Positions 6,197 to 16,147 of a DNA stretch of 17,398 nucleotides are shown piece by piece (within the stretch, counting starts at the first letter, position 1; every line of letters begins with the position of its first letter). A program made the position numbers and the translations under genes. The notes under the pieces were generated by a model, which worked only from the letters and a program-made list of their open reading frames with translations, had not been told where the DNA came from and did no database searches. The DNA is from an uncultured Erysipelotrichaceae bacterium (GTDB taxonomy: Bacteria > Bacillota_I > Bacilli_A > RF39 > UBA660), in assembly GCA_951801995.1 (NCBI GenBank), contig CATOOY010000025.1, forward strand, positions 1 through 17,398, written 5' to 3'.

Positions 6197-7093
6197 TTAT
6201 TTTTCCTCTTTATAGATATTTTGTATTTTCGTAAAACAAGAAGGAAGTGCACAACTAAATTCCATATACTGTGAAGTAGTAGGATGAATAAAACCAATCT
6301 TTTTTGCATGTAAGCACTGCCCTGTATCATCGATTAATTTTTTCTTTCCATAAATAGGATCATTCACTACAGGATGTCCTATATATTGCATATGTACACG
6401 AATTTGATGTGTTCTTCCAGTCTCTAGGTGAAGTTCTAGTAAACTAGCATTTTTATATCTTTCCAGTACTTTAAAATGTGTAATAGCATGTTTACTATTG
6501 AAACTTGTCACACACATCCTTTTTCTATCTTTCACATCTCTTCCAATTGGGGCATCCACAGTTCCTGTATCATGCAAAATAACACCATGTACAAGAGCAA
6601 GATACACACGATATGTTTTCTTTTCTTCTAACTCTTTTGCCAAAATCTCATGTGCCTTATTATTTTTTGCCACAAGCAAAAGTCCTGTTGTATTCGCATC
6701 AATTCTATGCACAATACCAGGTCTAAAATCCCCATTTATAGAACTAAGACTTTTAGAATGATACATAAGAGCATTCACAAGTGTATGAGAGTAATGACCA
6801 GGTGCTGGATGTACAACCATTCCATTTTCCTTATTGACAACAAGAACATCTTCATCTTCATACACAATAGAAAGAGGAATATTTTCCGGTTTTATATCTA
6901 TTTCCTTTTCATATGGCGTAATAAATATAGTATCCCCTTCCTTTAAAGAAGCACTATTTTTTATCTTCTTTCCATTTACCAAAATAAAACCTTCTTCTAT
7001 CATATGTTGGATAAAAGAGCGACTATAAGAAAGTTCTTTCATCAAAAAAGTATCAATTCTTTTTTCCTTTTGATTTACATGTATTTCTTCCAT
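6197..7093 (-). CDS. rluD: RluD-family 23S rRNA pseudouridine synthase (YlyB-like)
   Basis: This enzyme isomerises uridines to pseudouridine in large-subunit rRNA. The 298 residues show an N-terminal S4 RNA-binding domain (about 1-60) and the RluA/RluD catalytic domain, with PGIVHRIDANTTGL holding the catalytic Asp132 and the later ETGRTHQIRVHM motif. The start is the ATG at 7093, eight bases or so after GGAGG; an in-frame ATG 45 bases further upstream lacks a ribosome site. The start overlaps the end of lspA by 41 nt. An lspA followed by an RluD-type gene is the arrangement known from Bacillus (lspA-ylyB), which supports both calls. The exact target uridine is not known from sequence. Confidence 0.93.
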   Translation of the reverse strand: MEEIHVNQKEKRIDTFLMKELSYSRSFIQHMIEEGFILVNGKKIKNSASLKEGDTIFITPYEKEIDIKPENIPLSIVYEDEDVLVVNKENGMVVHPAPGHYSHTLVNALMYHSKSLSSINGDFRPGIVHRIDANTTGLLLVAKNNKAHEILAKELEEKKTYRVYLALVHGVILHDTGTVDAPIGRDVKDRKRMCVTSFNSKHAITHFKVLERYKNASLLELHLETGRTHQIRVHMQYIGHPVVNDPIYGKKKLIDDTGQCLHAKKIGFIHPTTSQYMEFSCALPSCFTKIQNIYKEEK

Positions 7094-7541
7094 GATATTC
7101 CTCCTTCCACATAAAAAATAAAATACTACTAGTTGCAATTACAATACAAATATCAGCAAAATTAAAAACAGGAAAAGAATAATCAAAAAAAGTAAAAGAT
7201 AAATAATCAACCACATATCCTCTAAAAATACGATCCAAAAGATTACCCAAAATACCACTTAATAAAAAAGAATATAGAATTACTTCAAAGATACACAAAT
7301 TCTTATTTTTTATAAAAAGTATATAAAAAGCAAAGATAGCTAAAAAAGCAAGCAAAATAAACAAAATACGATTTCCATCTAATAAACTAAAAGCAGCACC
7401 ATAATTTCTTACATAAGTAATGGTAAAAAAGTTTTTGATTATAATCATATTTTCTTGTAAAGATAAAAAAGATTCAACTATTATTTTTAAAATCTGATCT
7501 ATCAATAATCCAATAAAAGAATAGCAAACTATCTTTTTCAT
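7053..7541 (-). CDS. lspA: Lipoprotein signal peptidase (signal peptidase II)
   Basis: LspA removes the signal peptide of diacylated prolipoproteins in the membrane. The 162-residue product has four membrane helices and the family motifs: Asp15 in LIDQILK, VRNYGAAFSLL, the catalytic aspartates in GNLLDR (Asp103) and FNFAD (Asp130). AAGGATGTG precedes the ATG. It ends with TGA, showing that TGA is a stop here. It sits between the ApbE-like gene (19-base gap) and the rluD-type gene (overlap), in one operon. A likely substrate, the lipoprotein at 3590-4330, is nearby. Confidence 0.96.
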   Translation of the reverse strand: MKKIVCYSFIGLLIDQILKIIVESFLSLQENMIIIKNFFTITYVRNYGAAFSLLDGNRILFILLAFLAIFAFYILFIKNKNLCIFEVILYSFLLSGILGNLLDRIFRGYVVDYLSFTFFDYSFPVFNFADICIVIATSSILFFMWKEEYHGRNTCKSKGKKN

Positions 7542-7560
7542 AAATCACATCCTTATAATA

Positions 7561-8568
7561 TTAATGTGTAACAAGATTATACTTAAAAGCCCCCTTTGTA
7601 GAAGTAATTTTTTTATCAGAAGAATACCAAATAACTTCTACACCTTGATAAGCTTTAATATATTTTTTTCCCTCTTCTATACTCATATGAAATAAAACAA
7701 GAGAAAGAAAATCAGCCAAAAGGGGATCCTGAGTAATGACACTAACACCTCTATGATAAGAAGAAGGCTTTCCTGTACTAGGATCAATCCTATTATGATA
7801 AATTGTTTCATTTTGAAGAAAAGCTTTCTCCCCTATTCCTTTAGTAGAAACAGCTATATTCTCTATTTGTAAAAAATGATAATAATCATGGGAAAAAGTA
7901 TCTTCTAATACAATTTTATATTTTTTATCATAAGATTTACCAGATAAAATAACACCATCCGTATTAATTAAATAAGTAGAAATACCATATTTATTTAAAA
8001 TATCTTGTGCCTTTAAAGATACATATCCATTTATAATTCCATCCAAATTAATAGATACATGGTTATTTAAAATTTTATTATTTCCTAAAAGTTTTAATAA
8101 TGAAATATTGTTTTTTTCTTTTTGGGTTTCTTCTTCTGTTACTATATTTTCTTTTTCAATGTTATGATTCCATATATCTTGTAATGGAAAAGAAGAAATA
8201 TTTATTTTCTCTGCACTTTTTTCTTCCCATGTTTGTGCAAGTTCTAATAGAGTATATAAATCAGAGGAAATCTCTAATTGCTTTACTTTTTTTGTATTAT
8301 TTTCTATATAAAAAATACCTTTTGCCTTGTTATCTTTTCTTGTAATAAGACTATTATAATGCGTATAAAGTTTCTCAAGTTTTTCTATTACTTCTTTTCC
8401 TATTTTTATATCTTTTGTATAAATTTGTATATTTACATAAGAACGATGAAAAGGTATATTTTTTTCATACATTCTTACTTTCTGTGCATCTTTACTAATA
8501 TAGAAACAAAAACAAAGTAAGAAAAAAACACCTATAAAAATTCCATAATTTTTTTTAATAAACTTCAT
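7561..8568 (-). CDS. ApbE-like protein (FAD:protein FMN transferase family), divergent active site
   Basis: ApbE proteins attach FMN to threonines of extracytoplasmic redox proteins. This 335-residue protein has an N-terminal membrane anchor (about residues 9-25) and no proper lipobox. Family landmarks in order: FPLQDIW (about 127-133), LDGIINGY (175-182), NTDGVI (202-207), YHNRIDPSTG (257-266) and ADFLSL (285-290). Several usually conserved residues differ: the Lys of GIAKGY is Asn180, the GG of the nucleotide loop is DG, the His before the IDP motif is Asn, and the metal/FAD-site Thr after ADAL is Leu290. It may have lost or changed activity. ATG at 8568 (AGGTGA upstream) is preferred over GTG at 8577. 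First gene of the apbE-lspA-rluD operon. Confidence 0.8.
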   Translation of the reverse strand: MKFIKKNYGIFIGVFFLLCFCFYISKDAQKVRMYEKNIPFHRSYVNIQIYTKDIKIGKEVIEKLEKLYTHYNSLITRKDNKAKGIFYIENNTKKVKQLEISSDLYTLLELAQTWEEKSAEKINISSFPLQDIWNHNIEKENIVTEEETQKEKNNISLLKLLGNNKILNNHVSINLDGIINGYVSLKAQDILNKYGISTYLINTDGVILSGKSYDKKYKIVLEDTFSHDYYHFLQIENIAVSTKGIGEKAFLQNETIYHNRIDPSTGKPSSYHRGVSVITQDPLLADFLSLVLFHMSIEEGKKYIKAYQGVEVIWYSSDKKITSTKGAFKYNLVTH

Positions 8569-8584
8569 GTCTTTCACCTACTAT

Positions 8585-8613
8585 ATTATAATATAGACTT
8601 TCAGGATATACAA
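8585..8613 (-). promoter_or_regulatory. Promoter of the apbE-like-lspA-rluD operon
   Basis: TTGTAT (8608-8613) and TATAAT (8585-8590) on the minus strand are 17 bases apart, just upstream of the ribosome site. It lies after the stop of the flippase gene. Confidence 0.65.
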
Positions 8614-8625
8614 TACCTTTTCCTC

Positions 8626-10020
8626 TTATGAAATAATTTTCATTTTTCGTAAAAAAACTTTAATAAAACTTTGGTTAATATACATAGAATAGCAAATGAC
8701 AATCATAAACCCTATCATAAAAAGGAACTTTTCTTCTGCATAATAGCACATTAGAATAATAGAAAAAGCAAAAATATGGCAGAAACGATAATCATCTTTT
8801 TCTAAAGTAACATATTTTTTGATCTTAAAACTACGAAATAAATAAATAATAAAAATAGAAACAAAAGTAGAAACAACGGCGGCCCATACACCAATAAATT
8901 GAATAAGAAGTATATTGACTCCTAAATTAATAAAAGCCCCCCATATAGTACTACTACCCATAATTTTAGTATCTTTATAAGCAGCAAATATACCACCATA
9001 AAAACTAGACAAATTAGAAAAATAAATAGAAAGAATAAGGGGTGGAATATAAATATAAGCATCAGCATAAGACTTTTTGATTAAAAAAGGGAAAACAAAT
9101 GGTAAAACACCTATTAAAATAAGACTTACAGCTACTAAAAAGTGTTTCAAATGAATATAAATATTATTATAAAATTCATCTTTATTTTCTTCTTTTACCA
9201 TTTTAGAAGCTGTTTCTTTCCAAGCCATATAAAAAAAATTATAAAAAGTATTAATAATAGTAGGAAACTTATTGGCAATAGAATAAATACCATTCACACC
9301 CAATCCTAAAAAATAAGTAATTAAAAGACGATCTGACAAATTAATAATAGCCCAAGATACACTATTAGGTACCAGTGGTATCGAATATCTAAGCATATCT
9401 TTCATCAAACTTTTATCCAAATTTTTAAAAGAGATATATCTAGGAATCTTAAGCAAATAAAGAATCCATATAGAAACAATCGTATTTCCTAAAATATAGG
9501 AAAGAAAAAGGCCTTTTATCCCAATACGAATAAAAGCAATAAAAATAATATTCAGCAAAACAACCAAAAAACTAGATAAAAAATTGAAAAGAGAATATAT
9601 TTTGTATTTCCCCTGTCCCCTACAAATAGAACCAGCAATGCCTGATAATATACTAGCACCAATATAAAAAATAAGGTAAATGATATAAGGATAATGCATG
9701 ATTTTTCCAATAACCAAAATTAAGAAAGAATAAAAAATCATACTAAAAATAGAAAACAAGACAGATTGACTAATAACCCTTTTCTTTTCTTCTCTATTTT
9801 TTACATCTATTAAAAAGCGAAACATCGCCTCTTCCATAAGAAGTGTAATAAAAGGAATAGCAAAAATAGAAATAGTATTTAATAAATCATATTCCCCATA
9901 CTCTTTTGTAGACAAAATAGAAGTATATAAAGGGAGCAATAAAAAAGTAATTACTTGTGTACTACATCTTCCAATAGCGATAATAATCGTATTTCGAATC
10001 AGTTCTTTTTTCTGTTTCAT
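8626..10020 (-). CDS. Polysaccharide/lipid-linked oligosaccharide flippase (Wzx-like, MOP superfamily)
   Basis: The 464-residue product is almost entirely hydrophobic with about 12-14 predicted membrane helices. It opens with the typical LIRNTIIIAIGRCSTQVITF and LLLPLYTSIL, followed by EYGEYDLL, as in the Polysacc_synt / MATE-like flippases that move lipid-linked sugars across the membrane for capsule or surface polysaccharide. AAAGGAG precedes the ATG with ideal spacing. No glycosyltransferases are adjacent, so the substrate cannot be named, though an acyltransferase-3 gene lies about 2.5 kb away. It has its own promoter downstream of a terminator. A MurJ-like or spore-cortex flippase is less likely but not excluded. 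Confidence 0.88.
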   Translation of the reverse strand: MKQKKELIRNTIIIAIGRCSTQVITFLLLPLYTSILSTKEYGEYDLLNTISIFAIPFITLLMEEAMFRFLIDVKNREEKKRVISQSVLFSIFSMIFYSFLILVIGKIMHYPYIIYLIFYIGASILSGIAGSICRGQGKYKIYSLFNFLSSFLVVLLNIIFIAFIRIGIKGLFLSYILGNTIVSIWILYLLKIPRYISFKNLDKSLMKDMLRYSIPLVPNSVSWAIINLSDRLLITYFLGLGVNGIYSIANKFPTIINTFYNFFYMAWKETASKMVKEENKDEFYNNIYIHLKHFLVAVSLILIGVLPFVFPFLIKKSYADAYIYIPPLILSIYFSNLSSFYGGIFAAYKDTKIMGSSTIWGAFINLGVNILLIQFIGVWAAVVSTFVSIFIIYLFRSFKIKKYVTLEKDDYRFCHIFAFSIILMCYYAEEKFLFMIGFMIVICYSMYINQSFIKVFLRKMKIIS

Positions 10021-10056
10021 AAATATCTCCTTTAAGACACTACTCTTTACTTTTTT

Positions 10057-10085
10057 ATTGTATCATATTTTACTTAGAAAAACAA
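10057..10085 (-). promoter_or_regulatory. Promoter of the flippase gene
   Basis: TTGTTT (10080-10085) and TACAAT (10057-10062) on the minus strand are 17 bases apart, with TGA giving an extended -10. The -35 abuts the T-tract of the preceding terminator. Confidence 0.6.
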
Positions 10086-10107
10086 AAAAAGATATGAAAT
10101 CATATCT
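10083..10107 (-). terminator. Terminator after the DUF421 gene and its 3' extension
   Basis: AGATATG/CATATCT arms (10090-10096 and 10101-10107) form a hairpin followed on the minus strand by seven T residues. It touches the stop codon of the frame that continues after the DUF421 TAG, which suggests that this frame marks the real end of the transcript. Confidence 0.75.
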
Positions 10108-10309
10108 ATTTTAAAACAGGTGTATCTATTTTATTTTGCTCTTGTAATTGTACTTTCATTTGCAAAATAATCTCATCTAGTTGTTGCTGTGCCATTATCC
10201 TACGATTTTCGGCTTTTTCTATATCATTTCTCCAATCTACTATAGTAGAAGAATTTTGACTAAGTCTTATAGTATCATTTACAATCTTATGACACCTAAC
10301 AAATTTTAT
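10106..10309 (-). other. 67-codon open frame continuing in phase after the DUF421 TAG stop
   Basis: Directly after the TAG at 10310-10312 the same frame stays open for 67 codons and ends in TAG at 10106-10108, against the terminator. The encoded stretch begins IKFVRCHKIVNDT and contains an amphipathic, Glu/Gln-rich segment (VDWRNDIEKAENRR, then MAQQQLDEIILQMKVQLQ) that looks like a coiled coil. No good ATG with a ribosome site opens it; the only in-frame ATG gives a 29-residue peptide behind a poorly spaced AGGAT. It may be a stop-codon readthrough extension, a recent nonsense mutation in a longer gene, or a small gene with an unusual start. Confidence 0.5.
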
Positions 10310-10939
10310 CTATAAAAGATCACTTTTAGTAATAATAAATGTTTTTTCTTTGGTATAAAAGGCATAAAAAACATCAGAAAGAGTAATATTTCGATTTTTA
10401 AGAAGTTTATATAACCAAACAGTATCTTTTCCTATTTCTCTTAAAACATTTTCATCAATTTTACCATCTAGTATAATAGGAAGTGGATAGTCTTTTGTTT
10501 TTTGAAAAACAGAAAGTTTGCCATTATTCTCAAGTACTGCATAAGTAACATCCTCAATACTTTGAATCCCTTGTTCACGAAGTTGACTAATAAGGTCATC
10601 TAAACTATATCTTAAATGGGTCATTTCCTTAAAATTTAACTTCCCATCTTTAATAATAACAGCCGGTTTCCCATCTATTACATTTCGAAGAGAAGCGCTT
10701 TTTAAAGACAAATAACCAATTACAAGTTGAATACTTACAATCACCAAGATAGGAATAATAGAAATAAGAAGAGAACTTTCTACATTTTCTATAGAAAGAG
10801 CACCCAATTCAGCAATCAAAATAGAAACAATAAGATCTACAATACTAAGTTGCCCTACCTCCTTTTTTCCCATAATACGATACATAAAAGCGATAAAAAA
10901 ATAAATAAAAAAGGTTTTTAAAACAATAATTCCATACAT
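10310..10939 (-). CDS. DUF421 (YetF/YrbG-type) membrane protein
   Basis: The 209-residue product has three N-terminal membrane helices (to about residue 80), with the family signature MGKKEVGQLSIVDLIVSILIAE, followed by two soluble DUF421/YetF repeats including KPAVIIKDGKLNFKEM, SLDDLISQLREQGI and YAVLENNGKLSVFQK. DUF421 proteins are widespread in spore-forming Firmicutes and their biochemical role is poorly defined. The ATG at 10939 follows AGGTGAT; a GTG 9 bases upstream lies inside that ribosome site and is unlikely. Length is near that of Bacillus homologues, so the TAG stop could be the natural end, but the frame continues after it (see 10106-10309). It is divergent from the gene at 11014. 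Confidence 0.88.
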   Translation of the reverse strand: MYGIIVLKTFFIYFFIAFMYRIMGKKEVGQLSIVDLIVSILIAELGALSIENVESSLLISIIPILVIVSIQLVIGYLSLKSASLRNVIDGKPAVIIKDGKLNFKEMTHLRYSLDDLISQLREQGIQSIEDVTYAVLENNGKLSVFQKTKDYPLPIILDGKIDENVLREIGKDTVWLYKLLKNRNITLSDVFYAFYTKEKTFIITKSDLL

Positions 10940-10969
10940 AAATATCACCTATTTTCATTATGGAAAAAG

Positions 10970-10985
10970 GTATAATTTTTTATAC
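10970..10985. repeat. Perfect inverted repeat in the divergent promoter region
   Basis: GTATAA and TTATAC flank four T residues between the DUF421 gene and the divergent TIGR04086-type gene. It includes a TATAAT on the plus strand. It could be an operator or simply overlapping promoter elements. Confidence 0.35.
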
Positions 10986-11013
10986 AAAGAAATATAGTAT
11001 ATTAGGTGATTGC

Positions 11014-13628
<2,615 letters not shown>

Positions 13629-13651
13629 TTTACTTCCTCCAAATCACTTAT

Positions 13652-13657
13652 ATTATA
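13652..13657 (-). promoter_or_regulatory. Extended -10 promoter of the acyltransferase-tgt operon
   Basis: TGGTATAAT on the minus strand is an extended -10 just after the murF terminator. The -35 (TTTTAA) is poor. Confidence 0.55.
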
Positions 13658-13658
13658 C

Positions 13659-13684
13659 CAAAAGAAAAAGGATTTTAAAATCCT
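13659..13684 (-). terminator. murF terminator containing its stop codon
   Basis: AGGATTTTAAAATCCT (13669-13684) is a perfect palindrome that folds with a TTAA loop and is followed on the minus strand by TTTTCTTTT. The murF stop TAA lies in the loop. Confidence 0.75.
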
Positions 13685-15006
13685 AAATTTGTATCTTTCA
13701 AATAATGGACAATTTGTTCTAAATGCATCCCTCTTGATCCTTTCAAAACAATTGTTTTTCCATTTAAATCTTCTTTTTTTAAATAAGAAATAACATCTTC
13801 ATTAGAAGAAAAATGATAAAAGTTTTTTCCCCTCATAACCTTAGTCTCTTTCCCAACCAATAAAACCTTTTCTTTTTTTACTTTTCTAAGAATTTTAGCA
13901 ATTTTTTTATGATACTTACGACTATAAGAACCAAGCTCTAATATATCCCCTAAAATAAAATAAGCAGTAATTTTTTGTTTAGAAACAAAAGAAATAAGAG
14001 CCTTTAAAGATTCATAACTTGCATTATAAACATCATCTATAATAGTATAATTTGGTAAAGGAATTACTTCCATTCTTTGTTTTTCCATTTGAAAAGTTTG
14101 CAAAGAAGAAAGAATAGTATCCATATCCACATTTAAAAGAAGTGCAGCTTCAATCGCAAGTAAAATATTAGAAATAAAATGAGATCCTGTAATAGGCATA
14201 CGAACTTGATATTCTCTTTTTTGATATTGAATATAAAAAGAAAGAGAATCAAAAGTTTCTTGAATATGATAAGGAACAAGTCCATATGTACTATGTTTCC
14301 CACAATCTATTACATCATAATAAATATTTCCTTTTATTTTACGTAAATAAGAATCATCTCCATTTACCAAAACAATCCCATCTTCCATTCCCTTGGTAAT
14401 TTCCATTTTTGCTTTAAAAATATTTCTTTTTCCTTTTAAATAACCAATATGAGAAGTTCCAATAGCTGTAATAATCGCTAAATCAGGTTTCACAAGTTTA
14501 GATAATTTTTCTATTTCTCCTTTATGATTCATACCAAGTTCTACAATAGCAACATCATCCTTTTCACAAAGTTCAAATAAAGTAAGAGGAATTCCAATAT
14601 GATTATTATAATTTTTAGGACTTTTTAAAACAGTATATTTACTTTTTAAAATATGATACAAAATTTCTTTGGTAGTTGTCTTTCCAATACTTCCTGTAAT
14701 AGCAATAAAAAGAGGATGGAATTTGTCTCTATAATAAGAAGCAAGATCCAATAAAGCCTGATATGTATTTTCAACTACAATCATAGAAGTATGTACATTT
14801 TGTTTTTTTTCACAAATAATAAGCCCTGCTTTTTTCAAAGAAGCTTCTCTTATATATTGATTTCCATCATGATTTTTTCCTTTTAAAGCAACAAAAATAT
14901 CTCCCTTTTTTATTTCTCTAGAATCTGTTTTTATTTTTTTTAATAGTTTATTATGAGGATAAAAAAGTTCCCCTCCCACTATTTGAAAAACATCTTCTAC
15001 TTTCAT
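13675..15006 (-). CDS. murF: UDP-MurNAc-tripeptide--D-Ala-D-Ala ligase MurF
   Basis: MurF adds D-Ala-D-Ala to the peptidoglycan precursor in the cytosol, using ATP. The 443 residues show the N-terminal substrate domain (TDSREIKKGDIFVALKG, about 27-43), the P-loop ITGSIGKTTTKE (103-114; Ile where Asn is commonest), KNYNNHIGIPLTL, the ELGMNHKGEI segment, and IDDVYNASYES in the C-terminal ligase domain. GGGGTGAT overlaps the end of the preceding gene, and the ATG follows its TAG directly, so the two are coupled. The gene is essential in most walled bacteria, so this organism is not a wall-less mycoplasma. Confidence 0.95.
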   Translation of the reverse strand: MKVEDVFQIVGGELFYPHNKLLKKIKTDSREIKKGDIFVALKGKNHDGNQYIREASLKKAGLIICEKKQNVHTSMIVVENTYQALLDLASYYRDKFHPLFIAITGSIGKTTTKEILYHILKSKYTVLKSPKNYNNHIGIPLTLFELCEKDDVAIVELGMNHKGEIEKLSKLVKPDLAIITAIGTSHIGYLKGKRNIFKAKMEITKGMEDGIVLVNGDDSYLRKIKGNIYYDVIDCGKHSTYGLVPYHIQETFDSLSFYIQYQKREYQVRMPITGSHFISNILLAIEAALLLNVDMDTILSSLQTFQMEKQRMEVIPLPNYTIIDDVYNASYESLKALISFVSKQKITAYFILGDILELGSYSRKYHKKIAKILRKVKKEKVLLVGKETKVMRGKNFYHFSSNEDVISYLKKEDLNGKTIVLKGSRGMHLEQIVHYLKDTNLGF

Positions 15007-15651
15007 CTAATCACCCCTACAAACAGCAAGAAAATTTTCAAATAAACTTCTTTCTAATGTATCATATGTAATCATATCTTCTGGGTGATACTGTACCCCT
15101 ACAAAAAATCTTTTAAAAGGATCTTCAACAGCTTCTATAATATCATTGTAAAAAGCACTTACAAAAAGAGAAGTTTTTTTTATATAACACTTATGACGAC
15201 TATTAACAGTAACCTTTTCTTTTCCCAATATTTTATATAGTAAAGAAGAAGAAACAATATGGATATCATGTACATAAGAAATCCCCTTTTGATTATGAAA
15301 GGAATCCTTTAAAGATAACATTTCTCCATCAAAAAGGCAGGCCATTATTTGCATACCTAAACAAATTCCAAGTGTAGGTATATCTTTATCATATACATAC
15401 TTACAAATAACCATATCATAATCGTAAAAATCGTCTCCCCCTTCTAAAATAATTCCATCACAAAGATCTATAATTTGATATAAATTTTCCTTTTCCTCCG
15501 CATTTAATTTTTCTAAATGTGGGGGTATAATAGCAAGAACATTCCCACCACATAAAAGAATAGCTTCACTTACTTCTTTATATAAACCTAAAATATTTCT
15601 ACTATTTTGGTTTACCTCTGGTCTCATAACAATCCCAATAATAGGTTTCAT
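15007..15651 (-). CDS. Class I glutamine amidotransferase-like hydrolase (peptidase C26, PuuD-like)
   Basis: The 214-residue product has the class I amidotransferase triad: Cys97 in GICLGMQ, and His189 and Glu191 in VQYHPED. The opening KPIIGIVMRPE and LEGGDDFYDYD match the gamma-glutamyl-gamma-aminobutyrate hydrolase (PuuD/C26) family, which cuts gamma-glutamyl amides. It sits directly upstream of murF with no gap, so a role with gamma-glutamyl bonds of peptidoglycan peptides or their recycling is plausible, but this is inference. It is shorter than PuuD (about 250). GatD is another class I amidotransferase active on cell-wall precursors, but MurT is absent here. AGGAGTGAT precedes the ATG. 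Confidence 0.85.
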   Translation of the reverse strand: MKPIIGIVMRPEVNQNSRNILGLYKEVSEAILLCGGNVLAIIPPHLEKLNAEEKENLYQIIDLCDGIILEGGDDFYDYDMVICKYVYDKDIPTLGICLGMQIMACLFDGEMLSLKDSFHNQKGISYVHDIHIVSSSLLYKILGKEKVTVNSRHKCYIKKTSLFVSAFYNDIIEAVEDPFKRFFVGVQYHPEDMITYDTLERSLFENFLAVCRGD

Positions 15652-15668
15652 AGAATCACTCCTAAAAA

Positions 15669-15697
15669 AGTATATGAAAAAAGAAAAAAAGAGTTAA
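15669..15697 (-). promoter_or_regulatory. Possible promoter of the amidotransferase-murF operon
   Basis: TTAACT (15692-15697) and TATACT (15669-15674) on the minus strand are 17 bases apart, upstream of the ribosome site of the gene ending at 15651. Confidence 0.5.
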
Positions 15698-15727
15698 AAA
15701 TATGTATTTAAATTTATAAAAAAATGT

Positions 15728-15754
15728 TTGAATAAGAATAATTTGTAGTATAAT
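15728..15754 (+). promoter_or_regulatory. Possible promoter of the 109-residue protein gene
   Basis: TATAAT at 15749-15754 is preceded by TTGAAT at 15728-15733 with a short 15-base spacer. It is divergent from the amidotransferase promoter. Confidence 0.5.
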
Positions 15755-15793
15755 AAAAACACAAAGGTTAATATAAAGAAAAAGGAGAAGATT

Positions 15794-16123
15794 ATGAAAA
15801 AAATAAGATTAGGAATGATTTTACTAATTTTACTTTGTATTCCAACTATAGTAAATGCACATAGAGGAAATTATCATCATTATAATAGAAATGAATGGGA
15901 AACATGTTGCAAAGAAACTGTACAAACAAACTGTACTGGTCCTATCGCAAATAATGCATATAAAGAAAGATATACAAACCATTATAGAAATAGAAACAAT
16001 AAAAATATTAGATCTATAAATATAGGAACAAGATTCTACTATCTAAGAAGTACCGTACTTATCTTAAGTGCATTAGGTGCTATAGGTTATATAATATATA
16101 AAAAAAGAAATCTTAAAAAATAG
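15794..16123 (+). CDS. Small secreted, C-terminally membrane-anchored His/Cys protein
   Basis: The 109-residue product has a signal peptide (KKIRLGMILLILLCIPTIV, cleavage after NA at about residue 22). A short extracytoplasmic part follows, rich in His, Asn and Tyr (HRGNYHHYNRNEW) with CC and a further C (ETCCKETVQTNC). It ends in a membrane helix at about 86-102 and a basic KKRNLKK tail. This is the layout of a single-pass surface protein. I do not recognise the family; metal or heme contact by the His/Cys cluster is only a guess. AAGGAGAAG precedes the ATG. It is one of three plus-strand genes and stands alone between its own promoter and terminator. Confidence 0.75.
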   Translation: MKKIRLGMILLILLCIPTIVNAHRGNYHHYNRNEWETCCKETVQTNCTGPIANNAYKERYTNHYRNRNNKNIRSINIGTRFYYLRSTVLILSALGAIGYIIYKKRNLKK

Positions 16124-16134
16124 ATTTCTTTTTT
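16101..16134. terminator. Bidirectional terminator overlapping the stop of the 109-residue gene
   Basis: AAAAAAGAAATC and GATTTCTTTTTT form a 12-bp stem with a 10-base loop that holds most of the TAG stop. T-runs on both strands let it serve the convergent gene ending at 16148 as well. Confidence 0.8.
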
Positions 16135-16147
16135 ATGAAAAAGTATT

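Noticed and set aside
7094..7138. A 15-codon longer start for the rluD-type gene
   Set aside because: It has no ribosome site, lies deep within lspA, and the ATG at 7093 has a strong GGAGG.
8569..8577. GTG start for the ApbE-like gene
   Set aside because: The GTG is part of the AGGTGA ribosome site for the ATG at 8568.
10106..10312. Genome-wide reassignment of TAG to an amino acid as the reason for the open frame after DUF421
   Set aside because: Other genes here (the 109-residue gene, tgt, yneF, the 11014 gene) end in TAG at natural lengths and next to terminators, so TAG works as a stop.
10960..11013. An 18-codon longer start for the TIGR04086-type gene
   Set aside because: It runs through the promoter region, and the ATG at 11014 has AGGTGAT at good spacing.
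15652..15793. Possible riboswitch or small RNA in the AT-rich gap
   Set aside because: Only promoter-like elements for the two divergent genes are visible, with no conserved-looking structured stem.
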